A DNA stretch of 64,000 nt, from positions 62,001 to 126,000 of the forward strand of contig JAEWCQ010000002.1 in NCBI GenBank assembly GCA_023390555.1, given 5' to 3'. A program made the position numbers and the translations under genes. The DNA comes from Bacillota bacterium (GTDB taxonomy: Bacteria > Bacillota > Clostridia > Lachnospirales > Lachnospiraceae). The notes beneath the pieces are model-generated. The model searched no databases. It saw nothing but the letters and a program-made list of their open reading frames with translations, and had not been told where the DNA came from. Of the stretch, positions 8,689 to 19,315 are shown in pieces. How positions within the stretch are numbered: the first letter of the stretch is position 1; each line of letters opens with the position of its first letter.

Positions 8689-11600
8689 ATGAAACAAATG
8701 AAACGGTTTGTAAAACGATGCATGGCAGCATTTTTGAGTGCTGTCATGCTGGTAACACTCCTGCCGACAGATAATTTATGGGCAGAAGACACCACGGCGA
8801 CCACAGAGACAGTGACGGCGGCGAAGATCGGGGGATCCGCCGGACAGTCGGACTCAAGTCTGTGGCTGATTGCGACAAATGAGAGCTCCTCGGCATCCGG
8901 CTCTAACCAGTCGGCAGCTTATACAAGCGGCGTGACTTCAAATGCTACGGGCTGCGCCTTGGGAAGCACAAGGGTGGGCTATCTGCAGTTTGGCCTGTCC
9001 GATGGGATGAAAAATGCGGATGTCAATCTGATCAAAAGTGCGAAAGTCAGCATCTATGTGACCTCTGTAAATGGAAATCTGGGTTCCTATTGGACAAAGG
9101 CAGGCTTATATCGGGTCACGGCAGACGCAGCGTCGGTGGACACGACTACGGCAACGACCTACCCGGCAAAAAACGATGATTACACTGCATCTGCAACTGC
9201 ATTCAGCAATGAGCAGATCTCAGCCAGTAATCTCGGCTGGAAGACCTTCGATGTGACAAGTATGCTCAAAGAGGCGGTAGCGGATGGTTCCGGGATCGCG
9301 CAATTCCGTCTGCAAACGGTTATTTCGGGGTGGAATATCTCAAGAACGACCAATCTTCCGACTTTAAGCGTAGAATACATGACGGCAGAGGAATCGGTAC
9401 AGTCCGTGGCGGATGAATTGACGGTTGCCTCCAGCACGAGTGAGAGTATCTCGCTTCCGACAAGCGGCGCCCGCGGTACGACCATCAGCTGGAGTTCCGA
9501 TGAACCGGATGTGCTCAGCAATACCGGTGTCGTAACGGCTCCGTCAGAGAATACCGAGGTCACACTGACGGCAACCGTGGATTATAAGGGAACCAGTGTG
9601 ACGAAGAACTTTGCTGTTACGGTTTTGGCACAAAAAGAAGAGATTCCACTTCTGGCAGAATATATCTTTTCGGATGAATATGTCAGCGGAAGCACCGACG
9701 GTTCTACGATTTCAGACGCTTCCGGAAACAATAAGACGGCAACGATTTATGGTGTCGGCGCAACGGTAGAGGATAGCGTACTGACACTTCCGGGCGGCTC
9801 TGCAGGATCTACGGCTGCCTATGTGAGTATACCGGGCTCCGTATTTGAGAATCAGGATACGGTGACGATTACGATGTGGCTGAAAAACCAGACCGGCTCC
9901 GGCAATTACGCTGCGGCGTTCTTTGGAACACCGACGAAATACTACGGCGGCGGAACCAGTACATATCCACAGTATTACTGGCTGTTTAACCCGGCAAATC
10001 CGAGCGGATACTTCAAATCCGTATGGACGAAAGAGAATACCGGAAGTGCACCTTACAGCTATGAGACAGCGGTGTCAACGACAAAGACAGGATCTGACTG
10101 GGCAATGTACACGACTGTCATTACAGCAACCAGCATCACCGGATATTACAACGGCGTACAGGTATCCAAAGAAACAAAGACAAACACGACGACCAGCTTC
10201 GGAACAGGCCTGGTGGCAGCACTTGGGCGTTCCGGATATAACGACACATTTTTCAAGGGTTCTATCCGCGATGTAAAGGTATATTCAGCGGAATTAACAC
10301 AGGCACAGGTCACCAGTGAATACAATAGCGGAGTGCTGACGATTGATAATGATGCACTGACACTGGGCGATATCAGTGCCGTTAAGTCCGATCTGACACT
10401 GCCAACGACCGGGCAGAAGGGCTCTGCAATTACATGGAGCAGCAGTGACGAGGCGATTATTGCAGCGGACGGTAAAGTGACAAGACCGACGACCGATGAC
10501 GATGCACAGGTTACACTGACGGCGACGCTGACATTTAATAATAAGAGTGTGACAAAGGACTTCACGGTTACCGTTGTATCTGCAAGTCCGAAGAATATCT
10601 TCAGCGAAGCAGTGGAGGCGCTGCAGATAAAAACAAATACGACGGAGAGTATTGACCTGCCAGAAACAGCAGGTGACATCAGCGGAACACCGATTTCGAT
10701 TGTATGGACGAGTAGCAATACCGATGTGCTTGCAAGTGACGGAACGTTAGTAAAACGTCCGGCTTCTGGGGAAAAAGATGTGGTGCTGACTTTATCGGCA
10801 GCCATCACCTACCAGAGCGGAGGGGTGGATTTAAGTAAGACCAAGGAATTTACCGTAACGGTACGTGCCGAAGATTACGGATATTTGATGGCATACACCA
10901 ACAGCAAGGAATCGACTGCCCTGGGCATGAGCCTGCATCTGGCATACAGTACCGATGGGGCAAGCTATACGGCACTCAATTCCAACACGGGTATCGTGTT
11001 TGCCAACAATGCGGGCGGAACAAAGAATGTCAATCCGAACGGACTGGCTTCTCCTTATATCTTCCGCAAGACAGACGGCACCTATGGTATGATCGCAAGA
11101 AATTCCACCAGTTCCAAATATATCTATGTATTTGATTCAACAGACCTGATTCATTTTACAAACGAACATAAGCTTGCCGTAAGCGCATCGGTAACAACGG
11201 CGCCACAGCTTAGTTATAATGAAACAACAGGCATTTACACAATTTACTGGGGAGATGGAACCAATACCTATGCGACTACGACCTCAGATTTAGAAAATGT
11301 GATTGCAACGACGACCGTCACAGATCATACAGCAGAGACCTATTCTCCGTCGGGAACACTTCCGGAGGGGGCAGTAATCGGAAATGTGGTTGCAGTCAGC
11401 AAGTCAGAGTATGACCTTGTCGTAGATAAGCTTGCGGTGGTAACGAACACCGGAATCGAGTCCGTATCGGCAACGGCAGACTATGCTTCTGACCTTTCCA
11501 GCGTCCTTCCAAGTACGGTAACCGCTGATTACAGCGATGGCTCTACCGCAGATTTTGGCGTAGACTGGGATCTTAGCAGTACGGATTTGGGCAAAGCAGG

Positions 11601-14019
11601 CACCTATCAGATCACCGGAACGATAAAGCAGACTGAATATGAGAATCCGTTTATCGAGCAGCGTGCCGATCCATGCATTACAAAAGGAGAAGACGGCTAT
11701 TACTACTTTACGGCATCGTATCCGATGCTTGGCTCCTCCGATAAGAATGGATATGACAAGGTCATTTTAAGACGGGCTAAGACCATTGAAGGCCTGCAGG
11801 ATGCCGAGGAGGTTACAATCTGGGATTGCGATGATTCCACGAATGAATACCGTTACATCTGGGCACCGGAAATTCACTGCATCAACGGCGTATACTACAT
11901 TTTCTATACCTCAAGCACCAGCTCAAGCAGCGTATGGAGCATCCGGCCGCATGTGTTAAGGTGCAATGATCCGGCGAATATCATGAAAGCAAGCTCCTGG
12001 CAGGCAATGGGACAGATGCAGGCATATGCCACAGATTCACAGGCATTTACCAATTTCTCTCTCGATATGACCTATTTTGAGAACAATGGACACCACTATG
12101 TAATGTGGGCGCAGACTGACGGATTTTCTTCCCTGTGGATTGCGGAAATTGATCCGGACCAGCCTTGGAAATGCATTTCCAAGTGCACCAAAATCAGTAT
12201 TCCGGAATATAGCTGGGAGAGAATCGTAGAAAACGTAAATGAAGGACCTTCCGTTCTGATTCATGACGGAAAAATCTATTGTACCTTCTCAGCGTCGGGA
12301 ACGGGCACGGAATATTGTATCGGCCTTTTGACGGCAGATGCAGATGCGGATTTGCTCGATGCGGATTCCTGGGTAAAACAGAGCTATCCGATTCTGACCT
12401 CCGCAGATGTGGAAGGGGAATACGGACCGGGACATAATTCTTTTACGGTAGATGAAGACGGCAATGTAATCTTCGTATATCACGCAAGAGGAGAAGAATG
12501 CTATAACAATGAATGCGCATGGGCAAGCTCAGATTCCCTCTATGACCCTTGCCGTGATGCGAGAATCAAGCGGGTTCACTGGGCGGCAGATGGCTCGCCA
12601 ATTTTAAAGATGACTTATGATGAAGAGCTGACGACCACGACAGTTACGGCAACGGTGACGATTGAAAATGATACGAGCTGCAGCCTGAATTATGCGGCGG
12701 CAGAAAACGGAAGCATTGTGGGAACCGCTTCACAGAGCGTAGCATACGGAACCGACGCAACCGCAGTAACAGCAGTTGCGGATACGGGATATGTATTCGT
12801 AAAATGGAGTGATGGTGTCACGACTGCAACGAGAACCGACAGCAACGTAAAGAGCAATATTGCGGTGACGGCCGAATTCACCAAGATTACCTACACGCTG
12901 AAATATAGTGCGGGAAGCGGCGGAACCATCGAGGGAACTGCGTCCCAGACCGTAAGCTATGGAGACGACGCAGGCAAGGTAACGGCAGTTGCGGATACGG
13001 GTTATCAATTCGTGAAATGGAGTGACGGTGTTACGACTGCAACGAGAACCGACAGTAAGGTAAGCGCTGACCTTACGGTGACCGCAGAGTTTGCAAAGCT
13101 TACCTACACGTTGAAATATAGTGCGGGAAGCGGTGGAACCATCGCGGGAACCGCGTCTCAGACCGTAAGCTATGGAGACAGCGCAAGCAAGGTAACGGCA
13201 GTTGCGGATACGGGTTATAGATTTGTGAAATGGAGTGACGGTGTCACGACCGCAACAAGAACCGACAGCAAGGTAAGCGCCGACATCACGGTGACCGCAG
13301 AGTTTGCAAAGCTTACCTATACGCTCACCTATAAAGCGGCAGCGGGCGGTACCATAAGCGGAACGGCTTTACAGACTGTAGCTTACGGTGACAACGGCTC
13401 TGCCGTAACGGCAAAGGCAAGCAGCGGATATAAGTTTGTAAAATGGAGCGACGGAGTGACGACCGCTACACGTACCGACAAGACGGTAAAGGCGAGCAAG
13501 ACTGTAACGGCACAGTTTGAGAAGCTCGCAACGAAGGTGACGTTGGATAAGACCAAGCTGACGCTCGGTGTAAAAGAGACCTATACACTGACCGCAAAGG
13601 CTACACCGACCGACGCATCTGCAGCTTCTAAGGCAGTCACATGGAAATCCAGCAATACCAAGATTGCAACGGTATCAAAGAGCGGAAAAGTCACAGCCAA
13701 AAAGGCGGGAACAGTCAAGATAACGGCGATGACAGGAAGCGGCAAGACGGCGACCTGCACGATCACCGTGAAGAAGGCACCGTCCAAGGTAACGCTGAAT
13801 GCAACGGCAAAGACGCTGACGAAGAACAAGACCTTCCAGCTGAAAGCAACACTTCCAAAGAATACGGCAAGCAATAAGCTGACCTATACCTCCAGCAACA
13901 CGAAGGTGGTTTCCGTATCTTCGAGTGGAAAAATCAAAGCGTTAAAAAAGGGAACGGCAACGGTTACAGTAAAGACGTTCAACGGAAAGACGAGCAAGAT
14001 TAAAATAACGGTAAAATAA
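8689..14019 (+). CDS. Giant secreted GH43 arabinofuranosidase-like protein with InlB-type repeats and Big_2 tail
   Basis: 1776 residues. Signal peptide about 1-33; an N-terminal DNRLRE/CBM-like beta module (44-233); Ig-like (238-314); LamG (321-544); two Ig-like (551-726); a GH43-like module (727-917) whose DPYI motif reads SPYI, with Ser788 in place of the base; Big_4 (920-984); an intact GH43 domain (985-1314) with Asp994 (ADPCI), Asp1126 (SLDMT) and Glu1185 (NEGPS); four 71-residue InlB-like repeats (1324-1614); two Big_2 domains (1615-1776). The intact GH43 resembles exo-alpha-L-arabinofuranosidases (possibly subfamily 26, not certain). Start ATG 8689 follows AGGGAGG at 8676-8682; the upstream TTG at 8650 lacks such a site. 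Confidence 0.92.
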   Translation: MKQMKRFVKRCMAAFLSAVMLVTLLPTDNLWAEDTTATTETVTAAKIGGSAGQSDSSLWLIATNESSSASGSNQSAAYTSGVTSNATGCALGSTRVGYLQFGLSDGMKNADVNLIKSAKVSIYVTSVNGNLGSYWTKAGLYRVTADAASVDTTTATTYPAKNDDYTASATAFSNEQISASNLGWKTFDVTSMLKEAVADGSGIAQFRLQTVISGWNISRTTNLPTLSVEYMTAEESVQSVADELTVASSTSESISLPTSGARGTTISWSSDEPDVLSNTGVVTAPSENTEVTLTATVDYKGTSVTKNFAVTVLAQKEEIPLLAEYIFSDEYVSGSTDGSTISDASGNNKTATIYGVGATVEDSVLTLPGGSAGSTAAYVSIPGSVFENQDTVTITMWLKNQTGSGNYAAAFFGTPTKYYGGGTSTYPQYYWLFNPANPSGYFKSVWTKENTGSAPYSYETAVSTTKTGSDWAMYTTVITATSITGYYNGVQVSKETKTNTTTSFGTGLVAALGRSGYNDTFFKGSIRDVKVYSAELTQAQVTSEYNSGVLTIDNDALTLGDISAVKSDLTLPTTGQKGSAITWSSSDEAIIAADGKVTRPTTDDDAQVTLTATLTFNNKSVTKDFTVTVVSASPKNIFSEAVEALQIKTNTTESIDLPETAGDISGTPISIVWTSSNTDVLASDGTLVKRPASGEKDVVLTLSAAITYQSGGVDLSKTKEFTVTVRAEDYGYLMAYTNSKESTALGMSLHLAYSTDGASYTALNSNTGIVFANNAGGTKNVNPNGLASPYIFRKTDGTYGMIARNSTSSKYIYVFDSTDLIHFTNEHKLAVSASVTTAPQLSYNETTGIYTIYWGDGTNTYATTTSDLENVIATTTVTDHTAETYSPSGTLPEGAVIGNVVAVSKSEYDLVVDKLAVVTNTGIESVSATADYASDLSSVLPSTVTADYSDGSTADFGVDWDLSSTDLGKAGTYQITGTIKQTEYENPFIEQRADPCITKGEDGYYYFTASYPMLGSSDKNGYDKVILRRAKTIEGLQDAEEVTIWDCDDSTNEYRYIWAPEIHCINGVYYIFYTSSTSSSSVWSIRPHVLRCNDPANIMKASSWQAMGQMQAYATDSQAFTNFSLDMTYFENNGHHYVMWAQTDGFSSLWIAEIDPDQPWKCISKCTKISIPEYSWERIVENVNEGPSVLIHDGKIYCTFSASGTGTEYCIGLLTADADADLLDADSWVKQSYPILTSADVEGEYGPGHNSFTVDEDGNVIFVYHARGEECYNNECAWASSDSLYDPCRDARIKRVHWAADGSPILKMTYDEELTTTTVTATVTIENDTSCSLNYAAAENGSIVGTASQSVAYGTDATAVTAVADTGYVFVKWSDGVTTATRTDSNVKSNIAVTAEFTKITYTLKYSAGSGGTIEGTASQTVSYGDDAGKVTAVADTGYQFVKWSDGVTTATRTDSKVSADLTVTAEFAKLTYTLKYSAGSGGTIAGTASQTVSYGDSASKVTAVADTGYRFVKWSDGVTTATRTDSKVSADITVTAEFAKLTYTLTYKAAAGGTISGTALQTVAYGDNGSAVTAKASSGYKFVKWSDGVTTATRTDKTVKASKTVTAQFEKLATKVTLDKTKLTLGVKETYTLTAKATPTDASAASKAVTWKSSNTKIATVSKSGKVTAKKAGTVKITAMTGSGKTATCTITVKKAPSKVTLNATAKTLTKNKTFQLKATLPKNTASNKLTYTSSNTKVVSVSSSGKIKALKKGTATVTVKTFNGKTSKIKITVK
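12678..13527 (+). repeat. Four tandem in-frame repeats of 213 bp (71 codons)
   Basis: Equivalent points recur at 12891, 13104 and 13317, giving a period of exactly 213 bp; a more divergent first copy starts near 12678. Each encodes a unit with the KWSDGVTTATRTD core of divergent InlB B-repeats. Copies 2 and 3 are nearly identical at DNA level, so copy number may vary by slippage or recombination. Confidence 0.85.
13528..14019 (+). repeat. C-terminal double Big_2 module, copy 1 of 3 (492 bp)
   Basis: Runs from an ATK codon triplet to the stop, 163 codons plus stop. Copies 2 (18789-19280) and 3 (23618-24109) have exactly the same length and the same internal landmarks (LTLGVKET, TVKKAPSKVTLNAT, LPKNTAS), showing duplication of a 3' gene segment. 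Confidence 0.85.
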
Positions 14020-14067
14020 GTTTGGAGAAGTTTCCCCATGGAGTGTGATGCTTCCGGAGGGAAAAAG

Positions 14068-14107
14068 CAGTCAGCATTGGTGTAGGCTATGGCATCAATG
14101 CTGATTG
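14068..14107 (+). promoter_or_regulatory. Intercistronic stem-loop
   Basis: Arms 14068-14078 and 14097-14107 pair over 11 bp (one G-U) around an 18-base loop, in the gap between two giant glycosidase genes. No U-run follows. The position matches the hairpins at other junctions of this block. Confidence 0.45.
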
Positions 14108-14159
14108 CCGTTTATAGAGAAAAAATGGAGAAGGGGATCTATCAGAAGGGGATCATTCT

Positions 14160-17100
14160 ATGAAAATCAAAAAAACAAAGAAAAGACTGGCGTGTCTGCT
14201 GGCAGCCAGCGTATTGGCAACATCTATTCCGGCTACACCGGCGGGTGCAGAGGAGTCCACAGCATCTGCGGATGGGATATTGGCACATTTTACATTTGAT
14301 GATGACAGCACCGGATTCTCAGGGGGAGGTGCGGCTGCAACAAAAAACGGAACCGGGATTTCCCTGGAGTCAGATGCGGTGCTTGGAAAATCCGCCCGTT
14401 TTACAGGAACGGGTTCGTGGTTGAATGTCACGGCTGCAGATGGGTCAAGTCTGTTAAGCGGTCACGATGCCATAACGATTTCCTATTTCAGCAAACCGGA
14501 AAAATCCGGCAGCAACTGGGCAATCTTTGCCGCGCCGAATGCCAGCGCGCAGACGTATCTGTCAGAGCATTATCTTGGGGTGCTGGATAATACTACTTCT
14601 TTCAGAATCGAGCGATACAATAACAGCGGAAGCAGACCGGATGCACTGGTACAGACGACCTCCGCAAGTACCTGGAAATTAGTAACCATCGTTCTGGATA
14701 CGGATAAAACGACTCTATACATAGACGGCGTTGCGGCACAGACCGTAAGCAGCAGTTATAAACTTTCGGATATCTTGAAAACAGGCAGTGTATTCCAGAT
14801 CGGAAAAGGAAACTGGGGGAGCGGTGAATATTATAACGGCTATATGGATGAGCTGACGGTCTATGATCACGCAATGACAGCTTCAGAAGTGGAAGGCTCC
14901 TACGACAGTTATCACAGTGCGATTTTAGATTCCGCACAGACTGCGTTGATCAAACAGCTCGGTGCTTCGGGAGAAAGCAATGCATTTACTGTTTCCGCCA
15001 ATGTGACACTCCCGACTTCACTTTCCAATGGAGTCACAGCCGCATGGGAGTCTTCCGATGAGAGTGTGATCACAGCCGGCGGAACTGTAATACGTCCAAG
15101 CGGTGCATCCGATGCGACGGCGACATTGACAGCCACTCTGACACTGGGAAATGAATCAGAAGAGATTTCATTTCTGGTGACTGTCAAGCACATGGAAACA
15201 GATGCGGAGGCAGTAGAGCTGGTAAAAGAAAACCTCAGTCTGACACAAACGGAGAACCTAAAGGGCAATATAACGCTTCCTACCGACAATGACCAATCCG
15301 CAGAAATTACATGGAAAAGTTCGAATCCGGAGGTCATCAGTGATACGGCAATCGAAAATGAAGATTATGATGCGATGCCGGCAGGTGTGGTGACAAGAGG
15401 AGCAGCCAGTCAGACCGTTACTCTGACCGCTACGATTCAAAAAGGGGAAGCGGTTGTGCAAAAAGAATTTCAGGTCACGGTTGCTGCGAAAGCAGAGGAA
15501 AAGAATCTGGATAAATATCTGTTTGCTTATTTCCCGAGCAATTCGCAGGAACAGATCTATTTTGCAGCGGGCACAGACGAGCTGCATTTTACGGATTTAA
15601 ATGAAGGAGATCCGGTCCTTACTTCAGATATCGGAGATCAGGGGGTACGTGATCCTTACATTCTGCGTTCTGCAGAAGGAGATCATTTCTATATGCTCGC
15701 AACAGACTTAAAGGTCGAAACGACAGGCTGGTCAAAGGCACAGTACGGCGGCAGTTTAAATCTCGTCATCTGGGAGTCCGATGATTTGGTGAACTGGAGT
15801 GAACCGAGGCTGGTCGATGTCGGTATGACTGATTATGAAAATGTCGGCTGTGTCTGGGCACCGGAGGCGATCTATGACGAAAAAACCGGTGAGTATGTGG
15901 TGTTTTGGGCATCTATGACAGGAGAGCAGGGAGCGTCCGGGACACATCAGATTGTCTATTATGCGAAAACAAGAGATTTCGTGAATTTTACCAAGGCAGA
16001 AAAATACATTGACCGGGGCGGGAGCCAGCATTGTATCGACACGTCCATGATCGAAGTAAATGGGAAATACTACCGGGTATCTGCAGATGGTGAGATCACA
16101 ATCGAAACAAGTGATTCCGTACTGGGGAATTGGACGGAGATTTCCACGTTGAAGTCTTTAAGTGCCGGGATGACGGGTTACTCTGATTTTTATAAGGAAA
16201 AAGGCATTACCCTGACCGGCGGTGTCGTGGAAGGGCCGGAATTATTTAAGTTCAACCAGGAGGAACGCTGGGGCTTATATACCGATAATTACGGCGGTGT
16301 GGGGTACATTCCGATCTCTACGACAGACCTTTCGGATACCACAGGAAATGCATGGAAAATCTACAGTTCCAGCGAATACAGTTTCGGAACACTAAACAAA
16401 CGCCACGGCAGTATTCTTGGAATCACGCAGGAAGAGTATAATGCGGTCATGGCAAAATGGGGAAATTCCGTATCAGAAAATGACGAGGAAGAGCAGACAG
16501 ATCCGGTGCTTTCCTATGATTTTGATGAAACATCGAACGGAACGGTCATACAGGATAAATCGGGCAACGGGTATGACGGTACCTTATTCGGAAATGCGGC
16601 GTATACGACTGATGCACAAATGGGAAGTGTGCTGTATCTTAACGGAAGCAGCAATACCTATGCGGCTTTTCCGACCGGTTTTTTTGACGGACGAAACAAA
16701 TTCACGATTTCGTTTGATATGAAAGCGAAAACAGTAAGCGGCAATTTCTTTAACCTGGCGATTGGGAAGAACAGTACGAAATACTTGTTCCTTCGTTCCC
16801 GGGACACAGATGCAAGGCTGGCGCTGACCACGAATTCCTATGGTTCGGAGGAAGCCGTAACTGCAACGGTAGATTCGATTCAGAATACATGGGTGAATTA
16901 CACAGTTGTGGTGAACGGAGACACCATGTCATTGTATAAAGATGGTCTGCTGGCCGGAACTGCAACAGGCATGAAGAACCGGATACAGGATCTTGGAAAG
17001 AACCTGCTGGCGTATTTAGGAAAATCCTTTTACGATGCGGACAGCTATTTCAATGGATATTATGACAATGTCAAGGTATATAATCGCGCATTAAGCGAGA

Positions 17101-19280
17101 CGGAGATTGCAAAAGACAATCAGGTGACGCTGCATGCACTCAAGGGTGTTTCTTCGGACGATGTAACGATTATTACCGATGATCTGGATACGGAAAGCGG
17201 AGCAGTGACACTTTATGTCAGTAAAAATAATTCAAGCGGGGATTTCACCAGGGCATCTCTGCAGTTTGATCTGGTAGAAGGTGCAAAAATCACCGCCGGA
17301 GAACAGGAGTCTTACGATCTGACCAAGACCATTTCGCTGACAACGGAACTGGATGGAACAAAACAGAACTGGACGATTCAAACCGTCATCTGCAACAACC
17401 CGGCATTAGGAGGAGAATATGCAGATCCGGACATTGATGTGTTTGATGGAAAATACTATATGTATCCGACGACCGATGGATATTCCGGATGGAGCGGAAC
17501 AAAATTCCATGTATTTTCTTCCGAGGATCTGGTCAACTGGGAAGATGAAGGTGTAATTTTAGATCTTGCCGCAGACAGTGACCAGGAGGCAGGTGTAAAC
17601 AGCAAGGGTGTACAGATTGCAAGTGTTCCATGGTCGGATGGCAGTGCATGGGCACCTACCATTGAAGAAAAGAACGGAAAATATTACTTCTATTTCTGTG
17701 GCAATGATACATCGAACAATTCGAAGGCAATCGGTGTGGCAGTTGCGGACAGCCCGACAGGGCCGTTTAAAGTGGCGGAGAAACCATTGATTACCATCGC
17801 CAATTGCAAGGCGGAAGGAATCAGCATGGGGCAGGCAATCGATCCTTCGGTGTTTACCGATGACGACGGAACTTCCTATCTGTCCTTTGGGAATGGCTAT
17901 GCGGCAATCGTGCAGCTGAGCAATGATATGATGAGCTATGTGTCCGGAACCATGAAAAATGTCACAGGTGCAACGGATTTTCGTGAATCGTTAATTATCA
18001 CGAAGCGAAACGGGCTCTATCATTTTACCTGGTCCTGCGATGATACGGGAAGTGAGAATTACAGTGTGAACTATGGCACTTCGACAAGTCTGTACGGGCC
18101 GATTACCTATCGATATAAATTACTTTCAAAAGACACAGAAAATGATATTTTGGGTACGGGTCACCATTCCATCGTAAAGATACCCGGAAAGGATACGTAC
18201 TATATCGCATATCACAGATTCTTAACACCGCTTGGACAGGTGACTTCCGGGTACGGCTATCACAGGGAGGTCTGCATCGATCAGCTTACATTTGATGAAA
18301 CAACAGGACTGATGAATCCGGTGACTCCGACTTTGGAGGGAATTACAACAGCAGTAAAACTCACATCTGCCCTGAGCTACCTGGCCGCTTCCGGGGGAAG
18401 CATCCAAGGTGTGACTACACAGAAAATAGAAATCGGAAAGAAAGGAACGACCGTGACAGCAGTGCCGGCAGCCGGTTATCAGTTCGTGAAGTGGAGTGAT
18501 GGGGTAAAAACCGCGGCAAGAACCGATACGGCAGGGGACACAGATCTAAGCGTAACGGCAGAATTTGCAAAGCTGACCTATCAGCTTACGTATCAGGCAG
18601 GAACCGGCGGAACCATCAGCGGAGCAGTCTCACAGACTGTCGCGTATGGGATGAATGCAAGTACCGTAACAGCAAAAGCAAAGAGCGGCTATCAGTTCGT
18701 GAAGTGGAGCGACGGGGTGAAAACAGCAGCACGTACGGATCGGGCAGTCAAGGCAGACAAGACGGTTACGGCACAGTTTGAAAAGATTGCAACCAAGATC
18801 ACCCTCAATGTTACAAAGGTGACGCTGGGCATAAAAGAGACCAGTCAGCTGACTGCAAAAGTAACACCTTCCGATGCATCGGCATCTTCCAGGAAAGTGA
18901 CCTATCAGTCCAGCAATCCAAAGGTCGTAACAGTAAATTCCAGCGGAAAGCTTACGGCAAAGAAGGCTGGGACCGCAACGATTACGGCGACAACCGGAAG
19001 CGGAAAGAAAGCTACCTGTAAGGTCACGGTGAAAAAAGCTCCATCCAAAGTGACACTCAATGCAACGAGTAAAACACTAAAAAAAGGGAAGACTTTCCAA
19101 ATCAAAGTAACACTTCCGAAAAATACGGCGAGCAGTCGGATCACATACAGTACGGGTAATAAGAAGATTGCGACCGTATCGGCCACCGGAAAAATCAAAG
19201 CGATCAAAAAAGGAACGACTTACATTACGGTAAAGACCTACAACAACAAGACGGCCAAGATAAAGATAACCATAAAATAA
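14160..19280 (+). CDS. Giant secreted protein with two GH43 catalytic domains
   Basis: 1706 residues. Signal peptide about 1-30; LamG (38-255); two atrophied Ig-like domains (262-445); GH43 domain A (450-770) with Asp498 (VRDPYI), Asp627 (CIDTS) and Glu691 (VEGPE); a second LamG (781-988); a short beta domain (990-1080); GH43 domain B (1080-1395) with Asp1089 (ADPDI), Asp1228 (AIDPS) and Glu1276 (FRESL); two InlB-like KWSDGV repeats (1401-1543); two Big_2 domains (1544-1706). Domain A closely resembles the GH43 of the 4534 gene (the base is residue 498 in both); domain B belongs to a different GH43 branch, so the protein may cleave two linkages. Start ATG 14160 has AGAAGGGG upstream. No sortase signal. 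Confidence 0.93.
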   Translation: MKIKKTKKRLACLLAASVLATSIPATPAGAEESTASADGILAHFTFDDDSTGFSGGGAAATKNGTGISLESDAVLGKSARFTGTGSWLNVTAADGSSLLSGHDAITISYFSKPEKSGSNWAIFAAPNASAQTYLSEHYLGVLDNTTSFRIERYNNSGSRPDALVQTTSASTWKLVTIVLDTDKTTLYIDGVAAQTVSSSYKLSDILKTGSVFQIGKGNWGSGEYYNGYMDELTVYDHAMTASEVEGSYDSYHSAILDSAQTALIKQLGASGESNAFTVSANVTLPTSLSNGVTAAWESSDESVITAGGTVIRPSGASDATATLTATLTLGNESEEISFLVTVKHMETDAEAVELVKENLSLTQTENLKGNITLPTDNDQSAEITWKSSNPEVISDTAIENEDYDAMPAGVVTRGAASQTVTLTATIQKGEAVVQKEFQVTVAAKAEEKNLDKYLFAYFPSNSQEQIYFAAGTDELHFTDLNEGDPVLTSDIGDQGVRDPYILRSAEGDHFYMLATDLKVETTGWSKAQYGGSLNLVIWESDDLVNWSEPRLVDVGMTDYENVGCVWAPEAIYDEKTGEYVVFWASMTGEQGASGTHQIVYYAKTRDFVNFTKAEKYIDRGGSQHCIDTSMIEVNGKYYRVSADGEITIETSDSVLGNWTEISTLKSLSAGMTGYSDFYKEKGITLTGGVVEGPELFKFNQEERWGLYTDNYGGVGYIPISTTDLSDTTGNAWKIYSSSEYSFGTLNKRHGSILGITQEEYNAVMAKWGNSVSENDEEEQTDPVLSYDFDETSNGTVIQDKSGNGYDGTLFGNAAYTTDAQMGSVLYLNGSSNTYAAFPTGFFDGRNKFTISFDMKAKTVSGNFFNLAIGKNSTKYLFLRSRDTDARLALTTNSYGSEEAVTATVDSIQNTWVNYTVVVNGDTMSLYKDGLLAGTATGMKNRIQDLGKNLLAYLGKSFYDADSYFNGYYDNVKVYNRALSETEIAKDNQVTLHALKGVSSDDVTIITDDLDTESGAVTLYVSKNNSSGDFTRASLQFDLVEGAKITAGEQESYDLTKTISLTTELDGTKQNWTIQTVICNNPALGGEYADPDIDVFDGKYYMYPTTDGYSGWSGTKFHVFSSEDLVNWEDEGVILDLAADSDQEAGVNSKGVQIASVPWSDGSAWAPTIEEKNGKYYFYFCGNDTSNNSKAIGVAVADSPTGPFKVAEKPLITIANCKAEGISMGQAIDPSVFTDDDGTSYLSFGNGYAAIVQLSNDMMSYVSGTMKNVTGATDFRESLIITKRNGLYHFTWSCDDTGSENYSVNYGTSTSLYGPITYRYKLLSKDTENDILGTGHHSIVKIPGKDTYYIAYHRFLTPLGQVTSGYGYHREVCIDQLTFDETTGLMNPVTPTLEGITTAVKLTSALSYLAASGGSIQGVTTQKIEIGKKGTTVTAVPAAGYQFVKWSDGVKTAARTDTAGDTDLSVTAEFAKLTYQLTYQAGTGGTISGAVSQTVAYGMNASTVTAKAKSGYQFVKWSDGVKTAARTDRAVKADKTVTAQFEKIATKITLNVTKVTLGIKETSQLTAKVTPSDASASSRKVTYQSSNPKVVTVNSSGKLTAKKAGTATITATTGSGKKATCKVTVKKAPSKVTLNATSKTLKKGKTFQIKVTLPKNTASSRITYSTGNKKIATVSATGKIKAIKKGTTYITVKTYNNKTAKIKITIK
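18789..19280 (+). repeat. C-terminal double Big_2 module, copy 2 of 3 (492 bp)
   Basis: Same 163-codon-plus-stop length and landmarks as copies 1 and 3. Lys/Thr-rich, highly basic, ending in the stop codon. Confidence 0.85.
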
Positions 19281-19315
19281 AAGATTGAAACGCAGTAGAT
19301 ATGTCAGAAGGTGAT

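Noticed and set aside
12678..13527. Regular repeats considered as a CRISPR-like array
   Set aside because: Period is 213 bp, in frame, without spacers, and encodes InlB-type protein repeats.
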